A stretch of DNA of 64,000 nucleotides from Cynocephalus volans (lineage: Eukaryota; Chordata; Mammalia; Dermoptera; Cynocephalidae): contig NC_084463.1 in NCBI RefSeq assembly GCF_027409185.1, forward strand, positions 155,546,369-155,610,368, written 5' to 3'. Below the pieces are notes generated by a model, which did not search any database, was not told the DNA's origin, and worked only from the letters and a program-made list of their open reading frames with translations. A program made the position numbers and the translations under genes. This document shows positions 1-10,879 of this stretch, one piece after another (positions within the stretch are counted from its first letter, which is position 1; every line of letters begins with the position of its first letter).

Positions 1-63
1 GTAAATGAAAAGGGGAAGGTTGGTTAGGAATCTGATGCAGTAAACCAAGCAAACAATGGATGT

Positions 64-727
64 ATTTTAGTTTGCAAATATTTTCTCCCATTCTGTAGGT
101 TGTCTTTTCACTCTGTTGATTGTTTCTTTTGCTGTGCAGAAGCTTTTTAGTTTGATATAATCCCATTCGTTTATTTTTTCTTTTGTTGCCTGTGCTTATG
201 GGGTCTTATTCATAAAGTCTTTGCCCAGTCCTACATCCTGAAGTGTTTCTCCTTGTTTCCTTCCAGGAATTTTATAGTTTCAGGCCTTATATTTATGTCT
301 TTAATCCATTTTGAGTTGATTTTGCTATATGTTGAGAGGTAGTGGTCTAATTTCATTCTTCTACATATGGATACCCAGTTTTCCCAGCACCGTTTATTGA
401 AGAGGCTATCCTTTCTCCAGTGTGTGTTCTTGGTGTCTTTGTCAAAGGTCAGTTGGCTATAAGCTTGTGGGTTGATTTCTGGATTCTCTATTCTGTTCCA
501 TTGGTCCATGTGTCTGTTTTTATGCCAGCACCATGCTGTTTTGTTTACTATGGCTTTGTAGTATAGTTTGAAGCCAAGTAGTATAATGCCTCCAACTTTA
601 TTCTTTTTTGCTCAGAATTGCTGTGACTTTGAGGTCTTCTGTTGTTCCATATAAATGTTAGAATTGTTTTTTCTATTTCTGTGAAGAATGTCATTGGTAT
701 TTTGATAGAGATTGAATCTACAGATTC
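64..727 (-). mobile_element. LINE-1 fragment, ORF2 C-terminal half
   Basis: The reverse strand reads L1 ORF2-like protein, with blocks such as [30 protein letters not shown] and TFFTEIEKTILTFIWNN. These are typical of the region after the reverse transcriptase core. The frame is broken in several places and there is no 3' UTR or poly(T) on the left, so this is an internal fragment of a dead copy. The first 60 bases of the window are unassigned. Confidence 0.85.
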
Positions 728-830
728 AATGAGCTCCACCTCCTGGAGAGAGGAATATCAAAGAAATGTCAAACTAATATGGACATTTCTTAAAACAACC
801 ACAGTAATAAATATTATAGAGAAGACTTTT
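728..830 (+). repeat. possible MLT1-like LTR remnant
   Basis: A short run (CTCCACCTC, then GGAATATCAAAG, then AACAACCACAG) resembles the terminal part of the same ancient LTR-type repeat seen again at about 48.43-48.87 kb. It is short and diverged; the assignment rests on recall of the consensus. Confidence 0.3.
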
Positions 831-866
831 TGAGGCTACAAAAATATCTTATTTTTCCTTGAAGTT

Positions 867-1360
867 TCACCCACAAATTTTATTTAAGTTAAATTAAATT
901 AAATTAAATTAAATTTTTTTTCTTAATTTTTAACTTAATGTTTAGATAGAAAATTATTTTCTCTACATAGAAATGAAGGAAAACATCACAAATTTAATTT
1001 GAAGCCAATTGGTAAAGAACAAATTTAACACTCAAAGATTAACATCTTTAATGCAAAATGAAATCTTAAAAATGGATTAGAAAAATCTAAGCAGAAATTT
1101 GGTGAAGGACATGAGCAAATAAGACACAACCCACAGAAACACAAGTGGCTGTGGCTAATAATTGCATTCTAAGATGTTGTTGTGGGGGAGGGGCAGGGCT
1201 GGCCCTCAGCTCACGTCTCAGGACCCGGTACAGCTTTTCTGTTGCTTGCCTGGTTGTGGGAGCAGGAGGAGCTTGAGGCCCAGACTCCCATCTCAGGATC
1301 TTGGCTGGCTGGCTCCATTGCTTGCCTGGTTGTGGGCAGGGGCCTCACCCACAAATTTTA
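867..1360 (-). mobile_element. TSD-flanked chimeric retro-insertion
   Basis: An exact 16-bp direct repeat (TCACCCACAAATTTTA) at 867-882 and 1345-1360 brackets 883-1344, the signature of L1-mediated insertion. On the reverse strand the insert starts GC-rich, with two 76-bp-spaced copies of a GCCTGGTTGTGGG motif like the L1 5' UTR monomers near 40.5 kb. It continues into AT-rich sequence, part of which reads L1M ORF2-like on the + strand, and ends in an A-rich (AATTT)n tail. It looks like a retrotransposed chimeric RNA rather than a simple truncated L1. Confidence 0.6.
886..918. repeat. (TTAAA)n-type simple repeat
   Basis: An AAATT pentamer repeat running into poly(T). It forms the A-rich (reverse-strand) tail of the surrounding insertion. 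Confidence 0.8.
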
Positions 1361-1422
1361 GCATTCATATGTAGATTTTGCCTTTAGCAATTGCCAGCAT
1401 AATGTTCAAAAGGTGATTTTCT

Positions 1423-2218
1423 TTTTTGTTATGTTTTAATTGACACGTGATAATTGTACATAATTATGGGATACAGAGAGAAATTTCAATACATATATAC
1501 AATGTGTGATGATCAGACCAGGATAATTAGCATATCCATCACCCCCAAAATTTATTATTTCTCACCTAAGTTAGAATGGCTATTATCAAAAAGACAAAAA
1601 ATAACAAATGCTGGTAAGGATGGGGAGGAAAGGCAACTCTTATACACTATTGGTGGGAAAGTAAATTAGTACAGCCATTACAGAAAACAGTATGCAGGTT
1701 TCCCAAAAAACTAAAAATAGAACTACCATATGATCCAGCATTGTAGCACCTGGGTATTTATCCAAAGGAAAGGAAATCAGTGCATTGAAGAGACATGTGC
1801 ACTCCCATGTTTATTGCACCACAATGCATAATAGCCAAGAAATCAACCTAAGTGTCTGTCAACAGATAAATGATTTTTAAAAAGTGGTATATATATATAA
1901 ACAATAATGTACTATTCAGCCATGAGATAACAACAACAAAAATCCTGTCATTTGTGGCAAAATAGATGAGCCCGGAAGACATTATGTTAAGTGAAGCAAG
2001 TCAGGCACGGAAAGATAAATACTGCATGTTCTCACTCATATATGGAAGCTAAAAACGTTGAGCTCATAGAAGTAGAGAGTAGAATTGTGGTTACTAGGGG
2101 CTGGGAAGCATAGGGAGGAGAGGGGAGAGTGAGAAGTTGGTTAAAGGATACAAGCTCGTAGCTAGAAAGGAAAAATAATTGCTAGTGTTCTATAGTAGTG
2201 TTAGGTGTCTATAATTAA
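1423..2218 (-). mobile_element. 5'-inverted (twin-primed) L1M copy
   Basis: The left part (about 1430-1553) is the reverse complement of the extreme 3' end of an old L1 3' UTR. The right part (about 1554-2218) reads L1 ORF2 C-terminus and proximal 3' UTR on the + strand (LSKRQKITNAGKDGEE, then a poly-purine 3' UTR). The two pieces meet head to head, as expected from twin priming. Near-identical 16-bp flanks (CAAAAGGTGATTTTCT at 1407-1422, CAAAAGATGATTTTCT at 2219-2234; one mismatch) are the target-site duplication. Confidence 0.75.
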
Positions 2219-2234
2219 CAAAAGATGATTTTCT

Positions 2235-2760
2235 ATTTTCTCATTTCTTACTTATTATTTAAATTCTTCTTAAGGAAGATGTATTCCTTCTCTCATTTAT
2301 TCATTAATTAAATTATTTATATCAGTATGTACTCATGGATATTCATGTTATTCTTTTGGATATAACCCATATTTCTTTTATTTCTTAAATTTTTCTAGCT
2401 TTGGACATTGGGAGCTGAGTTGATGCTTTTGTAGTTTTGACAGAGACCCAACCCTCCCTCCCTTTTCTAGCACTTTCTTATTTTCTAGCAGTTTCTCCAG
2501 GTCTACTTGCCCTGCTGTAGACCTAGAATTTCCACTTCTTCAGGGAACCCTGGTTCTGGGTTTTTTTTTTTGTTTTTTTTTTTTTTGAGTACTATATTTA
2601 GAAAACCTGATCTGGGGACACTCATTGCTACTGGGTGTCGCTGTTTTTAGGCTCTCTCAGTGGAGAAAACTATGAAATATGTATAAGCGTGTACACCAAC
2701 CCATGTGTATGCATGTCTGTGTTTATTGTATCTGCCTATCTGTGTGTGTGTACATGAGCA
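2235..2760. other. unassigned intergenic sequence
   Basis: AT-rich sequence with a T-rich tract at about 2561-2586 and a short TG-rich run near 2740. No gene and no repeat I can name. Confidence 0.5.
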
Positions 2761-2830
2761 TACTTCAAAACATTCATGGAAAGATTCATATTATCTTACA
2801 ATTCTATTTTTCCATGAACGTCTTGAAGTA
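2761..2830. mobile_element. palindromic mariner-type MITE
   Basis: A 66-bp near-perfect palindrome (CTTCAAAACATTCATGGAAA ... TTTCCATGAACGTCTTGAAG) is flanked on both sides by TA, the mariner/Tc1 target duplication. Related sequence lies at 3589 and 46301. It resembles the terminal inverted repeat of a primate-type mariner (Hsmar2-like); the family name is from memory. Confidence 0.6.
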
Positions 2831-3299
2831 CCTCACAATATATATATGTGTGTATATAATATGTTATACATGTATACATATATACTTGTTATATATATTT
2901 TTTTTGTATAAGTTCTTACTGATAAATTCTACTCAAATATGGTCACATGAGATTTGTTCTAGCAACCTCCCCACCTTGCTTATTTATAAGCTGTTTCCGA
3001 ATGTAAGAAATCTGTCAACAATTTGCAGAATTTATTTATTTATTTGTTTAACCTCAATATACATGTAAATTTGTTTCAGAATTGCTAACCAGTATTCCTA
3101 TAAGAAATAAATTTAACTACTGGAGTACAGTGTTTACATATAGTTCTTTTCATTTTTAGCCTGAAGTGTGCAAAGTAGTTGTTTTTTATAGTTACTTAGG
3201 TCCTTTTTACCCCCCTCCTTCCAGTGAGTTTGTTAAGCATTTGTGATATGGCTTAATTCATTTTTCACAGTATAAATTTCATCTTTGATTCATAACACA
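2831..3299. other. AT-rich sequence, unassigned
   Basis: Contains short TA/TG-rich runs (2842-2902) and no coding potential that I trust. The 129-codon open frame starting at 2679 is a low-complexity frame across TG/TA repeats and the MITE. Confidence 0.4.
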
Positions 3300-3518
3300 T
3301 TCTGGTTGATTTTTTTTCTCTTATAGTAACAAACAGTATCATTCATTACTTGCAATGTATCATTATATCAATTTTAACAAATACATAGATTACATATCCA
3401 CAGTATCATACAGAACAGTTCCACCACCCTAAAAATTCTCTTATGTAGTCCCTTGGAAATCAACCTTTCTCCCCACTCCAAACCCTAGTAACAGCTGAGC
3501 TATTTTCCTCATAATATA

Positions 3519-3529
3519 TAGATAGATAT

Positions 3530-3580
<51 letters not shown>

Positions 3581-3581
3581 T
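3519..3581. repeat. (GATA)n microsatellite
   Basis: About 12 uninterrupted GATA units after an imperfect leader. Likely polymorphic. Confidence 0.95.
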
Positions 3582-3588
3582 GAAGGAA

Positions 3589-3650
3589 CTTCAAAAAGTT
3601 CATGGAAAAATCAAATTGAAAGATTATATGAATCTTTCCAAAGACACCTC
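3589..3650. mobile_element. mariner-type MITE, degraded copy
   Basis: AACTTCAAAAAGTTCATGGAAAA at the left matches the inverted repeat of the element at 2761. The right arm (ATCTTTCCAAAGACACCTC) has decayed. Confidence 0.5.
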
Positions 3651-4121
3651 ATATATATATTCTTTTCCAGAATATCATATGAATGGAATCATATAAAATG
3701 TGATTTTAGGTCTGCTTTTCTTAAAGCACATCCGAGGTTTATCCGTTATTGCATTCCTTTTTTATTGCTGAGTGATATTCCACTGTATGAATGAACTGGA
3801 TTGTAGGAAGTTCTGGAAGCAATGGGGTGAAGAGGAGTGAAGGTGAAGACCTAGTCATGAACAGTTGCAATAAGAGTAAGATTTTCTCATTAATAATGTC
3901 TTTTTAAAAGATCACTCTGGCCACATCATGAATGATAGCTTTGAAAGGGTTGGTGCATGAGTGGATACATAAAAGTCCAATAAGAATGGTATTCACAGTG
4001 TGCAGTTGGACACTAATATGAGCTGGGATGACTGCAGTGGCCGTGAGAATCAAGATACACAGAATCAAGATAGTTTTGGAATTTGGGAGGTTTGAGACTA
4101 AAAAAGGGAAGAATGGTGTTG

Positions 4122-4993
4122 CAGAAAACTAGATATCTACATGCAAAAGAATTAAATCGGACCTTTGTCTTACATCATACACACAAATTAACGCAAAATG
4201 GATAAAAAGCTTAACTGTAAGATATGAAACCATTAAACTCCTGGAAGAAAACATTGGGAAAAGCTCCTTCACAATGGTCGTGGCAATGATTTTTTGGGGT
4301 AAGACACCAAAAGCACAGCAACAAAAGATAAAATAAACAAGTGGTACCACATCAAACCGAAAAGGTTTTCCACAGAAAAGAAAACTATCAACAAAATAAA
4401 AAGGCAATCTATAGAACGGAAGAAAATATTTTCAAACCATCTATCTGATATTGAGTTAATATCCAAAGTACATAAGTAATTTGTACAACTCAGTAGCTAA
4501 AAAACACATAATAACCCTATCAAAAAATGGACAACCTGAATAGACATTTTTCTAAAGAAGATATATAAATGGTCAACAGTTATATGAAAAAAAAATGCTC
4601 AATATCACTAATCATCAGAGAAATGCAAATCAAAACCACAATGAGATATTACCTCCCATCCTGCTATGATGGTTATTAACAAAAGAACAAGACATAATGA
4701 GTACTGGTGAGAATGTAGAGAAAAGGAAACTCTTATGCACTGTTGGTGGGAATGAAAATTGGTACAGTCATTATAGAAAACAGTAGGGTGGCTCCTCAAA
4801 AAATTAAAAATAGAACTATATATATATGGTTCAGCCATCCCACTTCTGGCTCTATTTCCAAAGAAATTAAAATCTGTGTGTCAAAGAGATATATGCACTC
4901 CCGTGTTCATTGCAGCATTATCGGCAATGGCCAAGATATCAAAATAACCTAAATATCTATGTATTGACAGATGAATGAATAAAGAAAATGTGG

Positions 4994-5031
<38 letters not shown>

Positions 5032-5110
5032 GGAAAATTATTCAGTCATAAAATAAGGAACTCATGCCATTTGTGACAACATGGATGAAACTGGAGGTAC
5101 AATGTTATAC
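4122..5110 (+). mobile_element. L1M ORF2 C-terminal fragment
   Basis: Forward-strand L1 ORF2-like sequence with many frameshifts, running from the region after the reverse transcriptase to the last ORF2 codons (CATTTGTGACAACATGGATG). A (CA)n tract interrupts it. It lies tail to tail with the antisense L1 that follows. Confidence 0.75.
4997..5029. repeat. (CA)n microsatellite
   Basis: About 16 CA units inside the ORF2 fragment, at the TGTGGTA(CA)n position where L1 copies often expand. Confidence 0.95.
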
Positions 5111-5644
5111 AGCAGGTATCGATGCCCGTTGATTAGCAACTGCTCATTTCCCTCTCCTTCCAGGCCCTGGCAATCACCATTCCACTCTTCAATTTATATG
5201 AATTTGACTATTTCAGGTAACTCATATAAGTGAAACCATGTAGTATTTGTCCTTTTGTGACTAGCTTATTTCAATTAGCAAATGTCCTCCAGGCTCATCC
5301 ATTTTGTTGAATATGGCAAGATTTTCTTTTCAAAAGGCTGAATAATCCATTGTATGTACGAATATATACCACATAATCATTCATCCATCGATGGACATTT
5401 AGGTTGTTTCCACATCTTGACTATTCTATATAGTGCTGTAATGAACATGGGATCCTGATTTTAATTCTTTTAGGTAAATACCCAGACGTAGAATTGATGG
5501 ATTAAATGGTAGTTCTATTTTTATTTTTTGAGGAAACTCTTTACAGTTTTTGACAGTTGCTGCACCATTTTATATCCCCACTAACAGTGTATAAGAGTTC
5601 CAATCTCTCTCCACATCCCAACATTTCTTATTTTTTATTTGTGC

Positions 5645-5673
5645 TTTTTTTTTTTTTTTTTTTTTTTTTTTTT
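5645..5673. repeat. poly(T) tract
   Basis: 29 uninterrupted T residues inside antisense L1 ORF2. This could mark a later retro-insertion or replication slippage. Confidence 0.9.
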
Positions 5674-6883
5674 GGATAATGGCCAGTCTAACAGGTGTGA
5701 GGTGATATCTCACTGTGGCTTTGATTTGCATTTTCCTGATGATTAGTGAGGTTGAGCGTCTTTTTATGTACCCATTGGTCTTGTGCATGTCTTCTTTTGA
5801 GAAATGTCTATTTGCCCATTTTTAAAAATTAGGCTACTGTTTTTGTTCCTCTGTTTGTTTTCACTATTGAGTAGTATGAGGTTCTTGTGTACTTTGGGTG
5901 TTAATCCCTTATCAGATAGATGGTTTGTAAATATTCTTTTCCATTTTGTAGGTTGTCTCTTCACTCCGTTGAGCGTTTCCCTTGCTGTAAAGAAGCTATC
6001 TAGTTTGATGTAGTCTTCCTTGTCTATTTTGGCTTTTGTTGCCTTTGCTTTTGGTGTCATATCCAAGAAATAATTGTCAATCCCAATACCATGAAACTCT
6101 TCCTCATTGTTTTTTTCTATGAGTTTTACAGTTTCAGGTCTTACATTTAAGTTTTTAATCCTTTTTGAGCTGATTTTTGTGTATGGTATAAGATAAGAAT
6201 CCAACTTTATTATTTTACATGTGGATATCCACTTTTCCCAACAGCATTTGTGAAAGAGACTTCCTTTCCTCATTGTGTATTCTTGGCAACCTTGTCCAAG
6301 ATCAGTTAACCATATATGCATTGGTGTATATCTGGGCTCTCTATTCTGTTCCATTGGTCTATATGCTTGTCTTTATACCAGTATTGTACTGTTGTAACTA
6401 CTGCAGCTTTGTAATGTATTGTAAAATTATCAAGTGTGATACCTCCAGCTTTGTTCTTTCTCAAGATTATTTTAGCTACTAGGGCTCCTTTGTGGTTCCA
6501 TATGAATTTTAGTATTTTTTTAATATCTGTAAAAATTTCATTGGGATTTCAATAGGAATTCTGTTGCATCTCTACATTGCTTTGGCCAATCTGGACATTT
6601 TAACAGTATTAAATCTTCCAGTTCATGAACATGGGATGTCTTCTCAATTATCTGTTTCTTATTTAATTTTTCATCTATGTTTTATAGTTTTCAGGGTACA
6701 AGTCTTTCACCCCCTTAGTTGTTGATTTCTAAGTATTTTATTCTTCTAGATGCTATTTAAATGGAATTGTTTTTAAAATTTCCTTTTCAAACAGTTCATT
6801 GTTAGTGTATGGAAACACCACTGATTTTTGTGTGTTGATTTTGTATCCTGAAACTTTATGAAATTTATTAATTAATTCTAACA

Positions 6884-6922
6884 GTGTGCGTGTGTGTGTG
6901 TGTGTGTATGTGTGTGTGTGTG
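6884..6922. repeat. (TG)n microsatellite
   Basis: TG repeat with two single-base interruptions, inside the L1 RT region. Confidence 0.95.
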
Positions 6923-7040
6923 GTCTTTATGGTTCTTCACATATATTATTATGCCATCTGCAAAGAGAGATAAATTTACTTCTTCTTTTCCAATTTGAAT
7001 ACCTTTTATTTAATATTTTTCTGTTTCATTATTATCTTCA

Positions 7041-7640
7041 TTATGTTGGTGTTTGCACACTGGACTCATTATGTTGGCCTTTGCACACCGGACAAAACAG
7101 CCACCTCTCTTAGTCTATATAGACTGGACTCGGATAGGAGAAGCCCCTTACCAATCAGCCAGGCCAGAAATTTTGAGACTCTCAAGTCCATTTGCTGGCT
7201 CAGACTGCTGTCTTTGTGGCTCCCAGGTGTCTAGAGTATGTCAGGACCCATCAGTGCTCTAAGACAGTTAAGGCAGAAACCAGTGCCCTTTGCAGCACCC
7301 AGAAAAAACAGACTGTTGGACGTACTGTCTACTCCTTTCCTTTCCCTCTCCAGGGAGAGGCTGGGGGCTGTTACCCCCACCCCCCACCCCCACCTTTATG
7401 CTGAGCTGAGGGTTGGAGCTGGAGCATGTGTTAGCTTCTATTTCAAACTGCAGTTTTCGTGCTCAGTGGCCCCACGTGTCTAGAGTATGCCAGATCCTGT
7501 CTGCATTCTGAAACAGGCAAGACAGAAGTAAGTGCCTCAGCAGCTCCCAGAAAATTTAGAACGTTGGACTTATGGCTCAGTCTTTTCACTCCCTCACCAG
7601 GGAGAAGCTAGGAGCTACAAGAAAATGGAAGAAAGGAAGC
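7041..7640. repeat. unclassified segment with tandem duplications
   Basis: Directly after the L1 RT fragment. Two 28-bp units (7041 and 7069; TTATGTTGG...TTTGCACAC) are followed by two longer imperfect units. These share GTGTCTAGAGTATG (7227 and 7476), GACAG..AAG.CAGAA and CAGGGAGA.GCT.GG.GCT, spaced 249 bp. It is more GC-rich than its flanks and includes a C-rich run at 7375-7396. It could be an LTR or L1 5' UTR piece; I cannot name it. Confidence 0.6.
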
Positions 7641-8490
7641 TGAGTAAAAAATGTTTTCTGGTTCAAACGCTATACCTATCTAGAATTCAATTAAATACAC
7701 GGGTGTAAAAAAGAAATGTTCAGAGCAGCAAAGTCTCAGAAACTCTCTGTCCCTGATTCCCTTCCTTAGGATGTCCTGGAAAATATGTTCTACCCACACA
7801 CCATAGTACACTAAGAGAGTGAAAAGTGAGGGATCAAGGGAATAGGGAATATGATATAAGACAGGGCAATAGGAATTTCTGGAATGATAACTGTGTGGGA
7901 TGCTTAGAGGCACCTGTCCAGACTGAAACACAAGGTGAGACAGGTGACTCCAGGAAAAAAAATGTGATACATTAGTCTTCAGGGTTAGCAATGTGAAAAG
8001 CGGTATGGATTGGCAATTTATACAACAGTCGAAGTTTTTGTAAGTTAAAAATTATGCTTCAGAAACAAGTCAATAAAGAATAAAATATTATTATAAGTTT
8101 TGGTCTAATACTGAAAATAGTAAAAATGAATCTGACCAAACATTTAGGTATAATTACATTAGGAGGATTGTTGGGGGTTGGGGGAGGGAAGGAGGAATGG
8201 ATTTTAAAAAGCTAACATGCTCATCATCCATAGTGGAAACGTAGCTAATGTCCACACCTTGCCTATAATTCTGGGTGTCTCCTAATTCTCCCCATCGAGT
8301 AGATGTTCTTGCTCACAAGAGAACAGATGTATTACATGCTTGTTATTTTCCTTGTGAGAAGTGTCATTTTGGAAGATAGAGAGGGTCCGAGCAGATGAAG
8401 AATTAACATGAGCTGGACAATCACGTTTTTAAGTGGCTCAGTGGCTGCAATAGCAGATTAACTTCAATTACAGAAAGGATTCAAGGAGAT
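7641..8490. other. unassigned intergenic sequence
   Basis: Mostly unique-looking sequence. No coding exon, no named repeat and no splice-framed conserved peptide is visible. Confidence 0.5.
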
Positions 8491-8491
8491 T

Positions 8492-8719
8492 TTAAGCACC
8501 AGGATAGCCTGTATAAATCTTGCTCTTTGCATTTCTGAAGTCATATAAATAGAGGCCAAGATTTTTCCCTTCAAGTTTGCACTCAGCAGTAGGTCTTTTA
8601 GGATCCTCCGCCTTGTTTTGTAAACAATGTTTTCTTATTTCCTTCACTTTTGTAACCAAAATTTTCAGGAAGCATTGGACCTTGGTGTCAATCTCAGGCT
8701 CTCTCAGCCTCTTAGCCAT
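8492..8719 (-). other. 75-codon open frame, unrecognised
   Basis: A reverse-strand frame beginning MAKRLREPEIDTKVQCFLK has a favourable start context (AAATATGG) and biased lysine-rich composition. I recognise no family, domain or signal peptide. There is no poly(A) tail or flanking repeat to mark a processed pseudogene. It may be chance or a remnant of one exon of a retrocopy. Confidence 0.15.
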
Positions 8720-8739
8720 ATTTACTGAAACCGTGCTTG

Positions 8740-9794
8740 GCTATGGGATGTAGAAATGAGAGAGAGACAGACAGGAAGAAGAACAGGAGAGAAGGGGAAG
8801 CAGTTGGGAGAGAGAGAGGACAGAGACTGTCATTCTTTTGGGAGTATCAGAAAATACCCCCTAAGAGATAATGTAACTTCCAATTTGTAACATGCAAATT
8901 TGTGCCCATTTGTTTTAAGTAAATAGAGCATTCAGACTGAGAAAACAATTGTTCATGTGGGATCTGAAAGCAAATTTGTTTTGAGGTTGGGGCAATAAAT
9001 CTAGTATGCAACTGAGAGAAGAAACTTTGCTTGTCAAAGAGGAAGCTGGAGATGCAGAGCAGGTGACAGCCATGTGCAAAGGCCGTGCCAGAAGGAGGAA
9101 AGATACGTGCTGGGCGAGGAATGTTAGCTCTATTATCTCTTCCTTTCAGGCAGAGGCATGGTTAAAATTTATCTTGATAATTTTGCCCCACCAAAAAAAA
9201 AAAAAAATGTTATTTTGTCATATGCTTCAAAGTTCCCTATTGTGAAAGATGAAAGAAAATGGCTGTAGGGAACCAAGGTGTGGGCACAGAAGATAAGCAT
9301 CTCAGAAAGGGGTAAGAAGAAGGTGCTAGTGAAAATTGGGATATGAAACAATTGGAAAGTTATATGTCTCAGTTTCTGATTTGCATTTTTCAAGGTTCTG
9401 TTGAAAATTCTCAGAAAACTAGCATTGTGTTCAAACACCAAAAACCACGATTGATTTGTTAGTTGCCTAAATCTCAAGTGTGATTCCTGATTATTTGCTG
9501 CATACGTAATGAACTATTATATACTCCTAGGAAACATCATAAGAAACCATCCATTACTTCAGGACTTTTCTCAGCAGATGTGGGGTAATTTCACTGAGGG
9601 AGAGGCAAGCAAATGAAAATTCCTGAGGCTATCATATTAAGTTGAATGTTACTGTCTCTGGGAATTAAATGTTACTGTCTCTGGGAATTCCTTCCTCAAA
9701 CTCAACATACCCCTTGGCAGACAGAGTTGTTACACCCTCCTGTGTGTTACAAAAGCCTCTAGTTTCGGACATACTGGGTAATATTTATCTTTGT
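8740..9794. other. unassigned intergenic sequence
   Basis: Contains a purine-rich GA tract (8757-8826), an A-run at about 9192-9206, and a short direct repeat (GTTACTGTCTCTGGGAATTAAATGTTACTGTCTCTGG in two adjacent halves near 9648-9688). No gene seen. Confidence 0.5.
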
Positions 9795-9930
9795 TCTACT
9801 CTGCTAGATTGTGGGCTAGGCAGAGGTTGGGACTATGGTTTTCATCTGTGCCTGCTCAGTGATAAGAGAAGCACCTGGCATAGAGCATTAAGTCCTCTCT
9901 GAATCAATGTATAAATGATTAAGGTTTATT
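9795..9930 (+). repeat. ancient MIR/L2-type 3' consensus
   Basis: The run TTCTACTCTGCTAGATTGTGG ... GCACCTGGCATAGAGCAT ... GAATCAATGTATAAATGATT follows the order of the widely shared mammalian 3' core (gene-trap-like AATAAATG end). Highly diverged. Confidence 0.4.
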
Positions 9931-10879
9931 TCTTAATTCCAATCGTGCATTGGTTAGGTCCACCAATTCTTAAAGACACAATGGAAGATGGCACTTGGGT
10001 TAATACATTTTTCCTATGAAAGGAATGGCCATGTGTTTTTTAGTATCCCTTGTCATGCAAATATCTTAGTTTCCTGTGAGGATAAATTTTATCACATCTC
10101 AGAAAAACAACACAGGCGATTTGAGGTACAATTCGTTGTATCTTGCAGTTTACTGATGAGCCATTCCAGGTTATGTCTATAATTAAACTGAAATAAAAGA
10201 GATCCAAACCTTCTGTGAATCTTATCTTATTCATTGTGCTATGATCTGGCTAGTTATGTTATTAGAATGAGCACATTGGTTTGGCTCTAACCCTAATTTA
10301 GGCACGCTGCTCATTACAGTGCTGTTTAGAATTGCTCATAGGATTTGTTAACAAGTTCATAACCCTCAGTGATACCATTGGCCCTTTCTTGCCATTACAA
10401 AGATCTAAGCAGCAGAGAGTCAGTCTAAGGTTTTAGCAGACAATGGAATCTTTAGTGTGAAAACTTCTCAGTGTCCAAAAGAAAGGAAGGGAGAGAAAGA
10501 CAATAGATACTGAAGTCAGAGATGTATCCACAGATTCAGAGACTGAGACACACTCATACACAGAAACAGTGCTTCAGTCTTGAGTCTATGTGTGCATCCA
10601 AATGTGCCTTAAACAGTGAAGATAGGCTTTTCAAAAATGCAGTTGGAGAACTGACATAGAAATGGCTGAACTGGGACATAAGTAGAGAAAGCTCCAGAAG
10701 ACAGGCACATCTTTTTCTGTTCTGCAGTTCTTTCACCTCCTCAACCCCCATAAAATGTCTCATTTTTAGTTTCTGTAAATCCTGGTCTCAGGCAGAAGTA
10801 TACTTGGGGGGTTGCTAATATTCTCATTTCACACTAGTGTCCATTCAGTAGCCTTCTTAATTTTCCTATTCAATACAAG
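9931..10879. other. upstream intergenic region of MS4A2
   Basis: Low-repeat sequence between the last ancient repeat and the proximal promoter. No exon with MS4A-like coding is present. It may hold regulatory DNA by position only. Confidence 0.4.

Larger units (their letters stand above)
3300..3800 (-). mobile_element. L1M 3' UTR fragment with nested insertions
   Basis: Antisense old L1 3' UTR: the phrase ATGAATGGAATCATA, then GCATTCC...GAGTGATATTCCACTGTATG, recurs in other antisense L1 tails in this window. A (GATA)n tract and a mariner-type MITE interrupt it. Confidence 0.55.
5111..7038 (-). mobile_element. L1M copy, 3' UTR to RT core
   Basis: Antisense L1. From the right it reads the reverse transcriptase FADD region (GCAGATGGCATAATA on the reverse strand near 6950), then the C-terminal half of ORF2 (blocks such as GSLFHKCCWEKWISTCK), then 3' UTR at the left. 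A poly(T) run at 5645-5673 and a (TG)n at 6884-6922 interrupt it. Frameshifts and stops show it is dead. Confidence 0.8.

Noticed and set aside
2679..3068. 129-codon frame with many Cys/Tyr/Ile residues
   Set aside because: Runs through TG/TA simple repeats and a MITE; not protein-like.
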